A stretch of 64,000 nt of DNA from an uncultured Alphaproteobacteria bacterium (GTDB lineage Bacteria > Pseudomonadota > Alphaproteobacteria > HIMB59 > GCA-002718135): the NCBI GenBank assembly GCA_902621305.1, contig CACNLM010000007.1, forward strand, positions 19,900 to 83,899, written 5' to 3'. Shown piece by piece: positions 37,255 through 46,141 of the stretch. The notes under the pieces were generated by a model, which was given only the letters and a program-made list of their open reading frames with translations, ran no database searches and was not told where the DNA came from. Position numbers and translations under genes: made by a program. Positions within the stretch are counted from its first letter, which is position 1; each line of letters starts with the position of its first letter.

Positions 37255-38412
37255 TTAAATAAAATTAATTCTTTCAAAAAACCAATATAAACCAATACTA
37301 GAAATTAGTATAGAAAATGGAACTTGAAAAAAAATTCTATAATTTTTATTTTTTGCAAATTTTAAAGCAACTAATAGATATAGAACCAATACTATAGATA
37401 TTTGAGCAACTTCAATACCAAGATTAAACGAGATGAGATTTATAAATAAATCACTGCTCTCATAACCTATATCACTCAAAACTAATGCAAATCCTAAACC
37501 ATGAAGCAATCCAAAAAATAAGATTACAACATATCTTAGATATTCTTTTATATATTTTTTAAAAATATTTTCTAACCCAATATAGACTATTGAAAGTGCA
37601 ATGATAGGTTCAACTATTTGGGGACTAATTCTCATTAAAGATAGAGAAACAAATATGAGAGTAATTGAATGAGCAATAGTAAAGATAGTTATTTGAGAAA
37701 TTAATTTTTTAAGAGATGAAGAAAATAAAAAAAGTCCAAATATGAACAAAATATGATCTAATCCTTTTGGAATTATATGTTCAATTCCTAGTACAAAAAA
37801 TTTTGCGAAACTCTTAAATGTTTTACTAAAGTTATTTTCCTTAAATGAAAATTGACTTGATTCAATTCCTGATTGTAAGTATTCTGTGACTAATTCATCC
37901 TCTAATTTGTTATTATTATTCTCTCTTAAAATAATTGGTCCATAATTTTTAACCCACCTAAATGTAAATTGTTCAGAATTTTTATCTAATAAAACTCTAA
38001 AATAAATATGCGTATCTCTACTTATTTCAAAATTTTTTATGTCTTCAACTTCAGTTTTAATTAAAGTAATTTTCTTTGTTTCATTATTTATTTTAATATC
38101 AATATTAGAACTTACTTCACTCCAAGAATTTTGAAACATTAATTCAAGATCTTTTTTGCTTAAAATTCTAAATTTATCATAAATTTCACTTAGTGATGAA
38201 GAGTCTGTATTAGAAACAGTAGATGCATCAATATTAGATAATATCAATTCAGCATTTAATCTTATTTTAAAATTTAAATAACTTTCATCATAGGTAAAAT
38301 CTGCAATAGACGGCTTAATTTCATGACTAATAGAAGATGTTGAAAATAAATTTACAAAAATAACAAGAATTAAAAATAGATATAATTTTATAATTTTAAT
38401 ATAAGAAAACAT
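37255..38412 (-). CDS. HupE/UreJ-like membrane protein with periplasmic N-terminal domain
   Basis: The 385-residue protein has a signal peptide ending near SISHE. A periplasmic-looking domain (about 30-205) is followed by about six or seven membrane helices of the HupE/UreJ_2 type. Conserved motifs are HIIPKGLDHILFIFGLFLFS, FTIAHSITL and FGLLHGLGFA, rich in in-membrane histidines. Related HupE proteins move nickel, but for this subfamily the substrate is unproven. It is divergent from a DUF4198-like gene with overlapping start codons, which suggests a shared metal-related function. It lies inside the segment bounded by tRNA-Ser and its scar. Confidence 0.78.
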   Translation of the reverse strand: MFSYIKIIKLYLFLILVIFVNLFSTSSISHEIKPSIADFTYDESYLNFKIRLNAELILSNIDASTVSNTDSSSLSEIYDKFRILSKKDLELMFQNSWSEVSSNIDIKINNETKKITLIKTEVEDIKNFEISRDTHIYFRVLLDKNSEQFTFRWVKNYGPIILRENNNNKLEDELVTEYLQSGIESSQFSFKENNFSKTFKSFAKFFVLGIEHIIPKGLDHILFIFGLFLFSSSLKKLISQITIFTIAHSITLIFVSLSLMRISPQIVEPIIALSIVYIGLENIFKKYIKEYLRYVVILFFGLLHGLGFALVLSDIGYESSDLFINLISFNLGIEVAQISIVLVLYLLVALKFAKNKNYRIFFQVPFSILISSIGLYWFFERINFI

Positions 38413-39223
38413 GATGAAATTTTATATAAAAAGATTAATATTTATTATAATCATATCTTCAATATCTAATATCTCTTTAAGTCATGAATTTTGGATTGAT
38501 CCAAAAAATTATCACTTAACAAATGATGAAAAGGCTATAGCCAACATATTTATAGGAGAAAACTTTGAAGGGTCACCAATACCATTTACTAAAGAATATT
38601 TTAAAATTGCATTCCTTCATTCTAAAGATGGTAAATCTAAAATTAAAGGTAGATTAGGTGATATTCCAGCCCTAAATATTAAAAAAATGACTAAAGGGTT
38701 AAATGTAATTCAGATTCAGTCAGTAACTAAATATGTTGAATATGAAAACTTAGTAAAATTTGAAATATTTACAAGAGAAAAGGGATATCCAAATTTAGCT
38801 AAAGAACATAAAGAAAATAAATATCCAGATAATTTTTTTGAAAGTTATAAAAGATATGCAAAATCATTAATAAGTGTAGAAAATTTTAACGGTAAAGATA
38901 TCGACACAAATATGGACTTTGAATTAATTTTTTTAGACAATCCTCTTAAAAATTTAAATGACAGTAAGAGAATTTTATTAGAATATAAAAATAAAATACT
39001 AGCTGATCATAAGGTTTCTATAATGAGTTTAAATAATGGTTATTTTAGAAAAGAATATCTTAGAACAAATGAGGTTGGATATTTTGATTACTTATTTAAA
39101 AAAAACACAAAATATCTAATTGAAAGTGTTGTTATAATTAAAGGAAGTAATAAGAAAAAAGATAATTATTCTAAATGGCATTCTTTGTGGACTTCCTATA
39201 CTTTAAAAATACCGGACATATAA
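38411..39223 (+). CDS. DUF4198-like secreted protein (putative metal-uptake accessory)
   Basis: The 270-residue protein has a signal peptide whose mature end starts HEFWIDP, the hallmark of DUF4198/NikK-like proteins associated with nickel or cobalt uptake. The C-terminal WHSLWTSYTLKI is the matching family ending. A possible Ig-like fold would run through the middle. The ATG is chosen at 38411; a second ATG at 38414 is equally possible. The start codon shares CATG with the divergent HupE-like gene. Metal function is inferred from the family. Confidence 0.72.
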   Translation: MMKFYIKRLIFIIIISSISNISLSHEFWIDPKNYHLTNDEKAIANIFIGENFEGSPIPFTKEYFKIAFLHSKDGKSKIKGRLGDIPALNIKKMTKGLNVIQIQSVTKYVEYENLVKFEIFTREKGYPNLAKEHKENKYPDNFFESYKRYAKSLISVENFNGKDIDTNMDFELIFLDNPLKNLNDSKRILLEYKNKILADHKVSIMSLNNGYFRKEYLRTNEVGYFDYLFKKNTKYLIESVVIIKGSNKKKDNYSKWHSLWTSYTLKIPDI

Positions 39224-39374
39224 GTTTAATTGATACTAAATAATCATACAATTATTATCAGTCTCTCTAATCTCCTAGATCATTTTATTACGTCACGCCT
39301 GGTTGCCAAAAGTTTTAGATTTATCTATGAAAATAATTCTAAAAACAAGGGGTTTATAAACCACACTTTATCCC

Positions 39375-39397
39375 GTTTACACCATATAATTGTAAAC
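39375..39397. repeat. Inverted repeat GTTTACA-N9-TGTAAAC
   Basis: Two perfect 7-bp arms are separated by 9 bp (CCATATAAT). They are followed at once by ACATACTTAC and TTGACA, a combination also seen upstream of the recombinase fragment at 46112-46138. It could be a recombinase or regulator site. Confidence 0.4.
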
Positions 39398-39418
39398 ATA
39401 CTTACTTTTTGACATGAG

Positions 39419-39437
39419 AGTGTGCCTGCAGCACACT
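39419..39437. repeat. Hairpin AGTGTGC-CTGCA-GCACACT
   Basis: A perfect 7-bp stem with a 5-nt loop is GC-rich compared with its surroundings. No T-run follows on either strand, so a terminator is unlikely. It may be a protein-binding site or a remnant of mobile DNA. Confidence 0.4.
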
Positions 39438-39517
39438 TAAAGAGTGATTTGTAAATGTAATAGAATAAAAATTTGAAGCTATGTATTAAATCTAATTAAC
39501 ATTTTACCAATTTCAAT

Positions 39518-39559
39518 GGTTTAACAAACCTGTGGTTTGAGCCACTCACTCATCCCTAC
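39518..39559 (-). pseudogene. Degenerate 5' fragment of tRNA-Ser(GCU)
   Basis: These 42 bp match positions 36977-37018 of the intact tRNA-Ser in the same orientation at 37 of 42 positions. The match starts at the tRNA 5' end. It covers the acceptor 5' strand, D arm and anticodon stem-loop (anticodon now GUU) and ends in the 3' side of the anticodon stem. No T arm or 3' acceptor strand follows. It is a scar of integration or of a decayed duplication. Confidence 0.85.
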
Positions 39560-39653
39560 ATTAATTTTATTGTATTACTTTTTGCTTGCTATTTTAAAAA
39601 AAGAACAACTTTTTTTATGAAATTTATGTTAATCATATTTATATAATATATTT

Positions 39654-40154
39654 GTGAAAAAAAAACTTACACTAATTGAGCTTAATGAATTTAATAAAGA
39701 TTTATTAAAAGAAATAAGTTCAAAATATAATTTTGTTAATATAAAAAAATTGTTTGATAATAATATTATCATTACTGATACAGAAGACAAAAAAGAGCAT
39801 TATAATTTAGATCCCTGGGTTCAATGGGTATCAATTCATACTGGCAAACCTTCTTCAGAACATAAAATATTAGAGTTAGGAAAAGTTTCTGAACTTAAAC
39901 ACTCTCAGATTTGGGATTTATTAGTAAAGAATAAAATTAAATGTGGGGTTTTTGGAGCAATGAATTCAAAATTAAAAAAAAATAATTATTTGAAGTTTTA
40001 TGTGCCAGATCCATGGAATTATTCTCAAAAAGCAAATCCAAAATCTTTAAACTGGCTAATTAGCCTTTCAAAATATTATTCAACAAATTATTCAAATATT
40101 AATTTCATAAATTTAAGCTATAATTTTTTCAAATCTTTATTTTTTTTAAATTAA
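39654..40154 (+). CDS. Alkaline-phosphatase-superfamily protein, N-terminal fragment (frameshifted)
   Basis: Starting from GTG, 166 residues match the front of a type I phosphodiesterase/alkaline-phosphatase-like family found in polysaccharide clusters. Features are LTLIELNEFNKDLL, LDPWVQWVSIHTGKPSSEHK and FYVPDPWNYSQKANPKSLNW. The frame ends in a run of eight Ts (40140-40147), while the rest of the protein continues in the -1 frame. It therefore forms one gene with 40175-40885 that is either broken, wrongly read, or expressed by slippage. A consensus TATAAT lies 6 bp before the GTG. Confidence 0.65.
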   Translation: MKKKLTLIELNEFNKDLLKEISSKYNFVNIKKLFDNNIIITDTEDKKEHYNLDPWVQWVSIHTGKPSSEHKILELGKVSELKHSQIWDLLVKNKIKCGVFGAMNSKLKKNNYLKFYVPDPWNYSQKANPKSLNWLISLSKYYSTNYSNINFINLSYNFFKSLFFLN

Positions 40155-40174
40155 AATTTATTTTTAATATTGTT

Positions 40175-40885
40175 TTGATATTAAAGAACTTTAAATTAAA
40201 AAGTGTTGGTTTATTTTTAATTAATGATTATATTTCAGTTCTCACATTCGATCATTTTAAGAGGAAATATAATACTGAATTTGAGATTATATTTTTAAAT
40301 TCAATTGCACATTATCAGCATAATTATTGGGGGAAGCTATCTGAAAAAGAAAATAAATTTTTTTTTAATATAATTGATCAAATAATAAAAATATTAATTA
40401 AAAAAGAAAATAAATTTTTAATTGCTAATGGATTTAGCCAATATAAGAATCTTAAAGATGATTATATTATTTATAGACAGAAAGATCCAAAGAAATTTTT
40501 AAAAAAATTAAACATTTCTTTTAAATCAATTAATCAAAACATGACAAATGAAACTTTAATAAATTTTGTTAATATAATTAAATTAAATGATGCTTTTAAT
40601 AAATTAGGAAAAATCTATGTTGATGGAAAAAAATTTCTAAATATTGAAAAAAATGAAAATAAATTAAACATTTTTATAAAAATAAATTTTCATAAATTAA
40701 TTAAAAACGACAAAATAAAAGTTAAAGATAATACAATATATTTAAATAAATATTTATATCCAATAAGGAGAACAGGTTCTCATTCTGATGAGGGTATTAT
40801 AATCACTAATCTTGATTCAAAAATTAATAGAATTTACAATCATGATATACATAGACTAATTTGTGAATATTTCGTTATTAATTAA
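40175..40885 (+). CDS. Alkaline-phosphatase-superfamily protein, C-terminal part (frameshifted)
   Basis: The 236-residue frame begins at TTG, but the frame is open back to 40124, overlapping the end of the previous fragment. It contains VGLFLINDYISVLTFDHF and the family motif LNSIAHYQHNYWG. Near the end it has RRTGSHSDEGIII, which would carry metal or catalytic residues of the second half of the fold. Restoring one T in the run at 40140-40147 would join both parts into a protein of about 410 residues. It overlaps the following glycosyltransferase by 23 bp. Confidence 0.65.
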   Translation: MILKNFKLKSVGLFLINDYISVLTFDHFKRKYNTEFEIIFLNSIAHYQHNYWGKLSEKENKFFFNIIDQIIKILIKKENKFLIANGFSQYKNLKDDYIIYRQKDPKKFLKKLNISFKSINQNMTNETLINFVNIIKLNDAFNKLGKIYVDGKKFLNIEKNENKLNIFIKINFHKLIKNDKIKVKDNTIYLNKYLYPIRRTGSHSDEGIIITNLDSKINRIYNHDIHRLICEYFVIN

Positions 40886-42032
40886 ATTAGAAAAAAATAA
40901 TTTTATTTTTTATTTTTTAGTGATTTCTTGGATTTTTTCTCTAATTATTTTTTATATTTTCAGCTCTAATATAAATGCAGGTTTTTTAGCTGAAGGTTAT
41001 AAATTTGGAAATGACACATATTTTTACCTTGGCGCTGCAAGGGATATAATTAACGGAAACTTACCTGCTGATAAAAATGCATATAGTTATATGGGTTTTG
41101 TAATATTTCTTACTTTTTTTAAATACTTCAATATACATTTATTTTTTATTGTATTATTTCAAATTTTTCTAACTTTTGTAAGTGCTATATTGTTATTCAA
41201 AATTACAGAAAGTTTATACTCAAGATTAGCTGGTTATTTTGTAATTATATTTTTTTTCTTTTATTTTCCACTTCAAATTAGAAATTTTTTTATTTTAACT
41301 GATTTAATTTTTATTAATTTATCAATTATATCAATATATTTTTTGATTTTCTTAAACATTAGAAAATTAATTTTTTTTATAATATTTGTAGTATTAATGA
41401 TATCTTTTAGACCACATGGTATAATTATTATCCCTATTATAAGTTTCTCTACATTTATTTATTTTTTGTTTTTAAAAAAATATTATTTTTTAATATTATG
41501 GTTTATAATAAATTTAATACTAATAACTCCTTCAATATTTCTAATAAATTTATTTATAAATAATGAAAGTATTATAGATACAATTGTAAAGGGAGAAATA
41601 ATTTGGGGTTATGAAAACATAAAAAAAATAAATGAAAATTTAATTATTTCAGAAAATCATAAAACTGGAATTTTTGGTTTATTAACTTTTGTATATGATA
41701 ATTTAATTTATTATTTAGAAATTTTTTACCTAAAAATATATTGGTTTTTTGCAAGAATAAGACCATATTATTCATTTAACCACAATACATATATTTTAAT
41801 TTTTAATTTTATTTTATACCCAGCTTTATTATGTTCTTTATTTATAAAAACAAAAAATTTATTTGGTAAAATAACTTTAATTTCTTATTTGTTAATATTT
41901 TCAATTGCAATTGGTTTAAGTTTTGTAGACTGGAGTGGTAGATTTTCACTTTACATATATCCATTTATTTTTATCTTATCTTCTGGAGCAATCTCGAAAT
42001 TATTAGAAAAGATGATAAAAAAAAATAATTAA
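40863..42032 (+). CDS. GT-C-type membrane glycosyltransferase (GT39/ArnT-like)
   Basis: The 389-residue protein has about ten or eleven membrane helices. Its first periplasmic loop GNDTYFYLGAARDIINGNLP resembles the acidic-residue loop of lipid-linked sugar transferases. Later features are ISFRPHGIIIIP and, near the end, DWSGRFSLYIYPFIF. These are typical of dolichyl/undecaprenyl-phosphate-sugar-dependent GT-C enzymes. Specificity is unknown. With the preceding phosphodiesterase-like gene it suggests surface glycan or lipid modification. Composition is extremely AT-rich. Confidence 0.65.
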   Translation: MNISLLIKLEKNNFIFYFLVISWIFSLIIFYIFSSNINAGFLAEGYKFGNDTYFYLGAARDIINGNLPADKNAYSYMGFVIFLTFFKYFNIHLFFIVLFQIFLTFVSAILLFKITESLYSRLAGYFVIIFFFFYFPLQIRNFFILTDLIFINLSIISIYFLIFLNIRKLIFFIIFVVLMISFRPHGIIIIPIISFSTFIYFLFLKKYYFLILWFIINLILITPSIFLINLFINNESIIDTIVKGEIIWGYENIKKINENLIISENHKTGIFGLLTFVYDNLIYYLEIFYLKIYWFFARIRPYYSFNHNTYILIFNFILYPALLCSLFIKTKNLFGKITLISYLLIFSIAIGLSFVDWSGRFSLYIYPFIFILSSGAISKLLEKMIKKNN

Positions 42033-42123
42033 ATTTTTCTTCTTATTAATAAAGTATTGGTTTTAATTTATAATAACTATAATTATAATATATAATTAAT
42101 TAATTAATTTTTAAATATAATCT

Positions 42124-42465
42124 ATGAGTTTAAAAATAATTTTTAAAGATTTCTTTGAAGGACGAATTAAACTATGGAAATCTTTTTGGTTTTATGGTGA
42201 ATTTCTATATGGTGCTTTTATATTATTACTTATTCAAATAGATAAATATTTTTTAAATAATGCATCTGAAAATGTAAATTTTTTATCTATTTTTAATTTA
42301 AATAATCTAAGTTTTATTTCAAAGATAATATTAGTAATATGGACATTTTTCATTGTAATTGGAGTTTGGAGATCGGCAGAAAACTACAAAGGTAACATAA
42401 TATTTATTATTTCAACTTTTATTTATTATGGTTACCGAATTTTTTCTTTAAAATTACTTTTTTAG
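42124..42465 (+). CDS. Small membrane protein of unknown function
   Basis: The 113-residue protein has three predicted hydrophobic segments (about 23-40, 62-82 and 90-108). Between the last two is the motif [11 protein letters not shown], a pattern I have seen in uncharacterised small membrane proteins but cannot name. It has an ATG but no clear ribosome site. It overlaps the end of gatB by 12 bp in convergent orientation. An AT-only stretch with (AATT)n repeats precedes it. Confidence 0.55.
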   Translation: MSLKIIFKDFFEGRIKLWKSFWFYGEFLYGAFILLLIQIDKYFLNNASENVNFLSIFNLNNLSFISKIILVIWTFFIVIGVWRSAENYKGNIIFIISTFIYYGYRIFSLKLLF

Positions 42466-43923
42466 TTTATTAATTAAAAGTTCATTTAATATTTTTGGAT
42501 TAGCTTTTCCTTTAGTTAATTTCATAGCTTGGCCAACAAAAAAACCTAATAGCTTATCTTTACCAGCCAGATACTGTTCAACCATTTTTGGATTTTCTGC
42601 AATGACCTCATCAATAACTTTTTCTATTTCGCCCTGATCTGTAACTTGTTGCAAGCCCTTTTCATCTACGATTTGTCTAGCTGTTTTTCCTGAAGAAAAC
42701 ATATCTTCCAATACATCTTTTGCAATTTTACCAGAAATTTCATTTGTAGAAATTAACTTTATAAGTTGTCCTAAGTTTTCAGGAGATACTGGAGAGTTAT
42801 TTAAATCTAGATTATTTTTGTTTAATAATGAAAACAATTCAGAAGTAATCCAATTTACAACTATTTTTGCATATTTTTTTAATTCTGAATCTGAATTAAT
42901 TGTTTTGTTAAAATAATCAGATGTTTGTTTCTCTGCAGTTAATACTGAGGCATCATAATTAGACAACCTATAAATCTCAATAAATTTATTCTTAAGCTCA
43001 TCTGGAAGCTCTGGTATTGAAGATTTAATTTTTACTATTTCTTCTTGAGAAATTTCTAATGGTAATAAATCTGGATCAGGAAAGTATCTATAGTCATGAG
43101 CTTCTTCTTTATTTCTCATGGGTCTAGTTTTGCCAGTAGATGTATTAAAGAGCATTGTGTTTTGTTCAATAGAACCGCCAGACTCCAATATTTCTATTTG
43201 TCTTTTTGCTTCATAATTAATAGCCTGCTTAATAAACTTTATAGAGTTTAAGTTTTTAATTTCACATCGAGTTCCGTATTCATCTCCAGGTTTTCTTACT
43301 GAAATATTTACATCTGCTCTTAACGAGCCTTCTTGCATATTTCCATCACATGTATCTAAATACATTAAAATTGATCTGATTTTGGATATATACATTCCAG
43401 CTTCATCAGGCGTTCTAATGTCAGGCTCACTAACAATTTCCATTAAAGCAACACCAGATCTATTAAGATCTACATATGTTTTTGAAGGATTTTGATCGTG
43501 TAAACTTTTACCAGCATCTTGTTCTAAATGTAATCTTACAATTCTAATATCTTTTGATGTTCCGTCTTTAAAATCAATTGTAACTTTTCCTTCTCCTACA
43601 ATTGGATATTTGTACTGACTAATTTGATATCCTTGTGGAAGATCAGCATAAAAGTAATTTTTTCTATCAAAGACTGAATAATTATTAATTTTAGCATTTA
43701 AACCAACTCCAGTTTTTACTGCCTGCTCTACACAGTACTTATTAATTACTGGTAACATTCCTGGCATAGCAGCATCAACTAAAGATACTTGGCTATTTGG
43801 TGATGAACCAAATTTTGTTGATGATGAAGAAAATAATTTTGAATTGGATTTTACCTGAGCATGTATTTCAAGACCTATTACCATTTCCCAATCATACTTT
43901 TCACCTTTTATTAAATTATTCAT
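42454..43923 (-). CDS. gatB: Aspartyl/glutamyl-tRNA(Asn/Gln) amidotransferase subunit B
   Basis: GatB binds the mischarged tRNA and phosphorylates it for amidation. The 489-residue protein has [20 protein letters not shown] at the start and [32 protein letters not shown] follows, and the C-terminal tail domain includes [13 protein letters not shown]. Length is standard. It overlaps gatA by 8 bp. Presence of gatCAB suggests that Gln- or Asn-tRNA is made by transamidation. Confidence 0.97.
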   Translation of the reverse strand: MNNLIKGEKYDWEMVIGLEIHAQVKSNSKLFSSSSTKFGSSPNSQVSLVDAAMPGMLPVINKYCVEQAVKTGVGLNAKINNYSVFDRKNYFYADLPQGYQISQYKYPIVGEGKVTIDFKDGTSKDIRIVRLHLEQDAGKSLHDQNPSKTYVDLNRSGVALMEIVSEPDIRTPDEAGMYISKIRSILMYLDTCDGNMQEGSLRADVNISVRKPGDEYGTRCEIKNLNSIKFIKQAINYEAKRQIEILESGGSIEQNTMLFNTSTGKTRPMRNKEEAHDYRYFPDPDLLPLEISQEEIVKIKSSIPELPDELKNKFIEIYRLSNYDASVLTAEKQTSDYFNKTINSDSELKKYAKIVVNWITSELFSLLNKNNLDLNNSPVSPENLGQLIKLISTNEISGKIAKDVLEDMFSSGKTARQIVDEKGLQQVTDQGEIEKVIDEVIAENPKMVEQYLAGKDKLLGFFVGQAMKLTKGKANPKILNELLINKLKK

Positions 43924-45340
43924 ATGATCTTTCTAGAGATACAGCGGCATTAAAAACTTGTTGTTCATCAAAGTGTTTTCCTAATATTTGAATACCTAGT
44001 GGTAAATTATTTTTATCTTTCCCAAAGGGAATGGAAATACCAGGTAAGCCTGCTAAAGAAGCAGGGACCGTAAACACATCATTTAAATACATTTTGATAG
44101 GGTCATTTTGTTTTTCATTTAAAGGGAATGCAGCACTTGGTGCAGTAGGAGTAACTATAAAATCACACTCTTTAAAAGCATTATTAAAATCATTGGCTAT
44201 TAATTTTCTTACTTTTTGTGCCTTCAGATAATATGCATCATAATAGCCTGCAGATAATACGTATGTTCCTATTAAAATTCTTCTTTTTACTTCTCTTCCA
44301 AAACCTTGAGCTCTTGTATTTTCATACATTTCATCAAGAGAATCAATTTCATCAGATCTAAAACCATATTTTACCCCATCATATCGAGCTAAGTTTGAGG
44401 AAGCTTCAGCAGGTGCAATTATATAATAAGTAGGAAGTGCATATTTAGTATGAGGAAGTGAAATATTTTTAATTTTAACACCTTTTTTTTCTAAAACCTT
44501 GATAGCATCTTCCCATATCTGACTTATTTCCATTGGTGTACCATCAATAGAATACTCCTTTGGTATACCAACAGTTTTCCCATTTAGATCGTCATCTAAA
44601 TTTTCAAAATAATTTGGAATATCTACTTTAGCACTTGTACTATCTCTTTGATCAAACCCAGCTATTGATTGTAATAATATTGATGCATCTTCAACATTAT
44701 GAGAAAAAATTCCTGCTTGATCCAAACTAGATGCAAATGCAGCTATACCCCACCGTGAACATAAACCATATGTTGGTTTGATACCAACAACACCACAAAA
44801 GCTGGCTGGCTGTCTTATTGATCCGCCTGTATCTGTTCCAGTTGCCCCTAAACATAAATCTGCAGCAACTGCGGCTGCGGAACCACCAGAAGATCCACCA
44901 GGAGCTAAAGGCTCATTCTCTTTTGATAGGGGATTAATTGTATTTCCAAAAAAACTTGTATTAGTAGCTGAGCCCATAGCAAACTCATCTAAATTTGTTT
45001 TACCAACAAAAATAGATCCTTCATCTAATAATTTTTGAGTAATAAATGATTCATAAGTTGGATGAAAATTTTCTAAAATCTTTGAAGCTGCGGTTGTAGG
45101 CATACTTTTAGTACAAAATAGATCCTTGATTGCAATTGGAATACCTTTTAATTTTTTTGCTGAATTATCATTCTCTAAGTTATCTATCTGCTTTAAAACA
45201 TTCTCTTCACTAAAATAAATAAAAACATTTAAATTTTCATTTTCCTTAATTCTTTTTAAATAATCCTGATTTAATTCTCTTATTGATATTTTTTTTGTAT
45301 CGAGATCTTTTAACGTTTGTTTCAAAGATGATTTAGACAT
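43916..45340 (-). CDS. gatA: Aspartyl/glutamyl-tRNA(Asn/Gln) amidotransferase subunit A
   Basis: GatA is the amidase that releases ammonia from glutamine. The 474-residue protein has the Ser-cisSer-Lys triad. The lysine is K72 in IAIKDLFC and the serines are in [13 protein letters not shown] and [13 protein letters not shown]. It overlaps gatC by a single base and gatB by 8 bp. Confidence 0.97.
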   Translation of the reverse strand: MSKSSLKQTLKDLDTKKISIRELNQDYLKRIKENENLNVFIYFSEENVLKQIDNLENDNSAKKLKGIPIAIKDLFCTKSMPTTAASKILENFHPTYESFITQKLLDEGSIFVGKTNLDEFAMGSATNTSFFGNTINPLSKENEPLAPGGSSGGSAAAVAADLCLGATGTDTGGSIRQPASFCGVVGIKPTYGLCSRWGIAAFASSLDQAGIFSHNVEDASILLQSIAGFDQRDSTSAKVDIPNYFENLDDDLNGKTVGIPKEYSIDGTPMEISQIWEDAIKVLEKKGVKIKNISLPHTKYALPTYYIIAPAEASSNLARYDGVKYGFRSDEIDSLDEMYENTRAQGFGREVKRRILIGTYVLSAGYYDAYYLKAQKVRKLIANDFNNAFKECDFIVTPTAPSAAFPLNEKQNDPIKMYLNDVFTVPASLAGLPGISIPFGKDKNNLPLGIQILGKHFDEQQVFNAAVSLERSYE

Positions 45341-45627
45341 TATTCTACTACCTTTGGTACTGCAAAAAAACCTTCGAGATTATCAGGAGCATTTTCAAGA
45401 ATTTCCTCACTAGAATTAGTATCATTAGATACATCTTCTCTTTTAGGTAAAATTGATGATGATATGTTACTTAAAGGTTCTACATTTTCAGTATTTACTT
45501 CATTTAACTGCTCTACCCAGTCTAAAATGGAATTAAGATCTTTAATATAATCTTCAGATTCTTTATCATCTAACTTTATTCTAGATAGACGAGCAATTTT
45601 ATTTATTGTATTTTTATCAATCTTCAA
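45340..45627 (-). CDS. gatC: Aspartyl/glutamyl-tRNA(Asn/Gln) amidotransferase subunit C
   Basis: GatC wraps around GatA and B and stabilises the complex. The 95-residue protein begins MKIDKNTINKIARLSRIKL. It has LNSILDWVEQLNEVNTENV and ends GFFAVPKVVE, all typical. It is divergent from ruvX; the two chosen starts are 17 bp apart. Confidence 0.95.
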   Translation of the reverse strand: MKIDKNTINKIARLSRIKLDDKESEDYIKDLNSILDWVEQLNEVNTENVEPLSNISSSILPKREDVSNDTNSSEEILENAPDNLEGFFAVPKVVE

Positions 45628-45644
45628 TTTATGAGCTCCATTAT

Positions 45645-46103
45645 ATGAATGATCAAAATAATTTAATCGATGGTCTTAATACATCACAAATACTTGTAGG
45701 TCTAGACCTAGGAACTAAAACGATTGGTGTTGCGGTAAGCGATAGATCAAAAATAATAGCTACACCTCTTTCAATTATCCAAAGAAAAGGAACTAATAAA
45801 GATTTAATTATCATGAAAGATGTTTTGAAAGAGTATGAAATTGGTGGATTTATTCTTGGTCTGCCGATTAGCCTGGATAATAGTGAAAACAAACAAAGCC
45901 AATTAGTAAGAGATTTTAATATTAATCTTCAAACCTTTTTTAAAAAACCTACAGCTCTTTGGGATGAAAGATTTTCATCAGATGTAATCTTTAAAGAAAT
46001 GAGAAAAGCCGATTTAAGTAAAACAAAGATAAAAAGTAAACTTGATCAACAATCGGCTGCTTATATCTTACAAGGATATTTAGATAGATATAGAAATAAT
46101 TAA
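45645..46103 (+). CDS. ruvX: Putative pre-16S rRNA nuclease / Holliday junction resolvase-like YqgF
   Basis: The YqgF family has an RNase H-like fold and processes the 16S rRNA 5' end. The ATG at 45645 is chosen because the family core starts at LVGLDLGTKTIGVAVSDR. A start at 45606 would run back into gatC. The 153 residues include FILGLPISLDN and LWDERFSSDV with catalytic acids, and end DQQSAAYILQGYLDRYRNN. It commonly lies between gatC and pyrB in alphaproteobacteria, as here. Confidence 0.92.
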   Translation: MNDQNNLIDGLNTSQILVGLDLGTKTIGVAVSDRSKIIATPLSIIQRKGTNKDLIIMKDVLKEYEIGGFILGLPISLDNSENKQSQLVRDFNINLQTFFKKPTALWDERFSSDVIFKEMRKADLSKTKIKSKLDQQSAAYILQGYLDRYRNN

Positions 46104-46112
46104 TAAATTAGT

Positions 46113-46141
46113 TTACACATACTTACACATTATTGACACAT
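46113..46141 (+). repeat. Three iteron-like repeats with 10-bp period
   Basis: TTACACAT at 46113-46120, TTACACAT at 46123-46130 and TTGACACAT at 46133-46141 lie one helical turn apart. They end at the start codon of the recombinase fragment. The spacing resembles arm-type or operator sites bound on one face of DNA. Confidence 0.5.

Larger units (their letters stand above)
39224..39653. other. 430-bp non-coding stretch with tRNA scar and inverted repeats
   Basis: No convincing gene is present. The stretch holds the inverted repeat GTTTACA/TGTAAAC (39375-39397). It also holds ACATACTTAC (39396-39405), a 7-bp hairpin (39419-39437), the degenerate tRNA-Ser fragment (39518-39559) and a TATAAT at 39642-39647 just before the next GTG start. 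A 60-codon frame at 39230-39412 shows no family features. Confidence 0.6.

Noticed and set aside
39230..39412. 60-codon frame on the + strand between the DUF4198-like gene and the tRNA scar
   Set aside because: No signal, domain or ribosome site. It overlaps the inverted repeat and looks like chance open sequence.
39419..39437. Hairpin AGTGTGC/GCACACT as a terminator
   Set aside because: No T-run follows on either strand, so it is listed only as a repeat.
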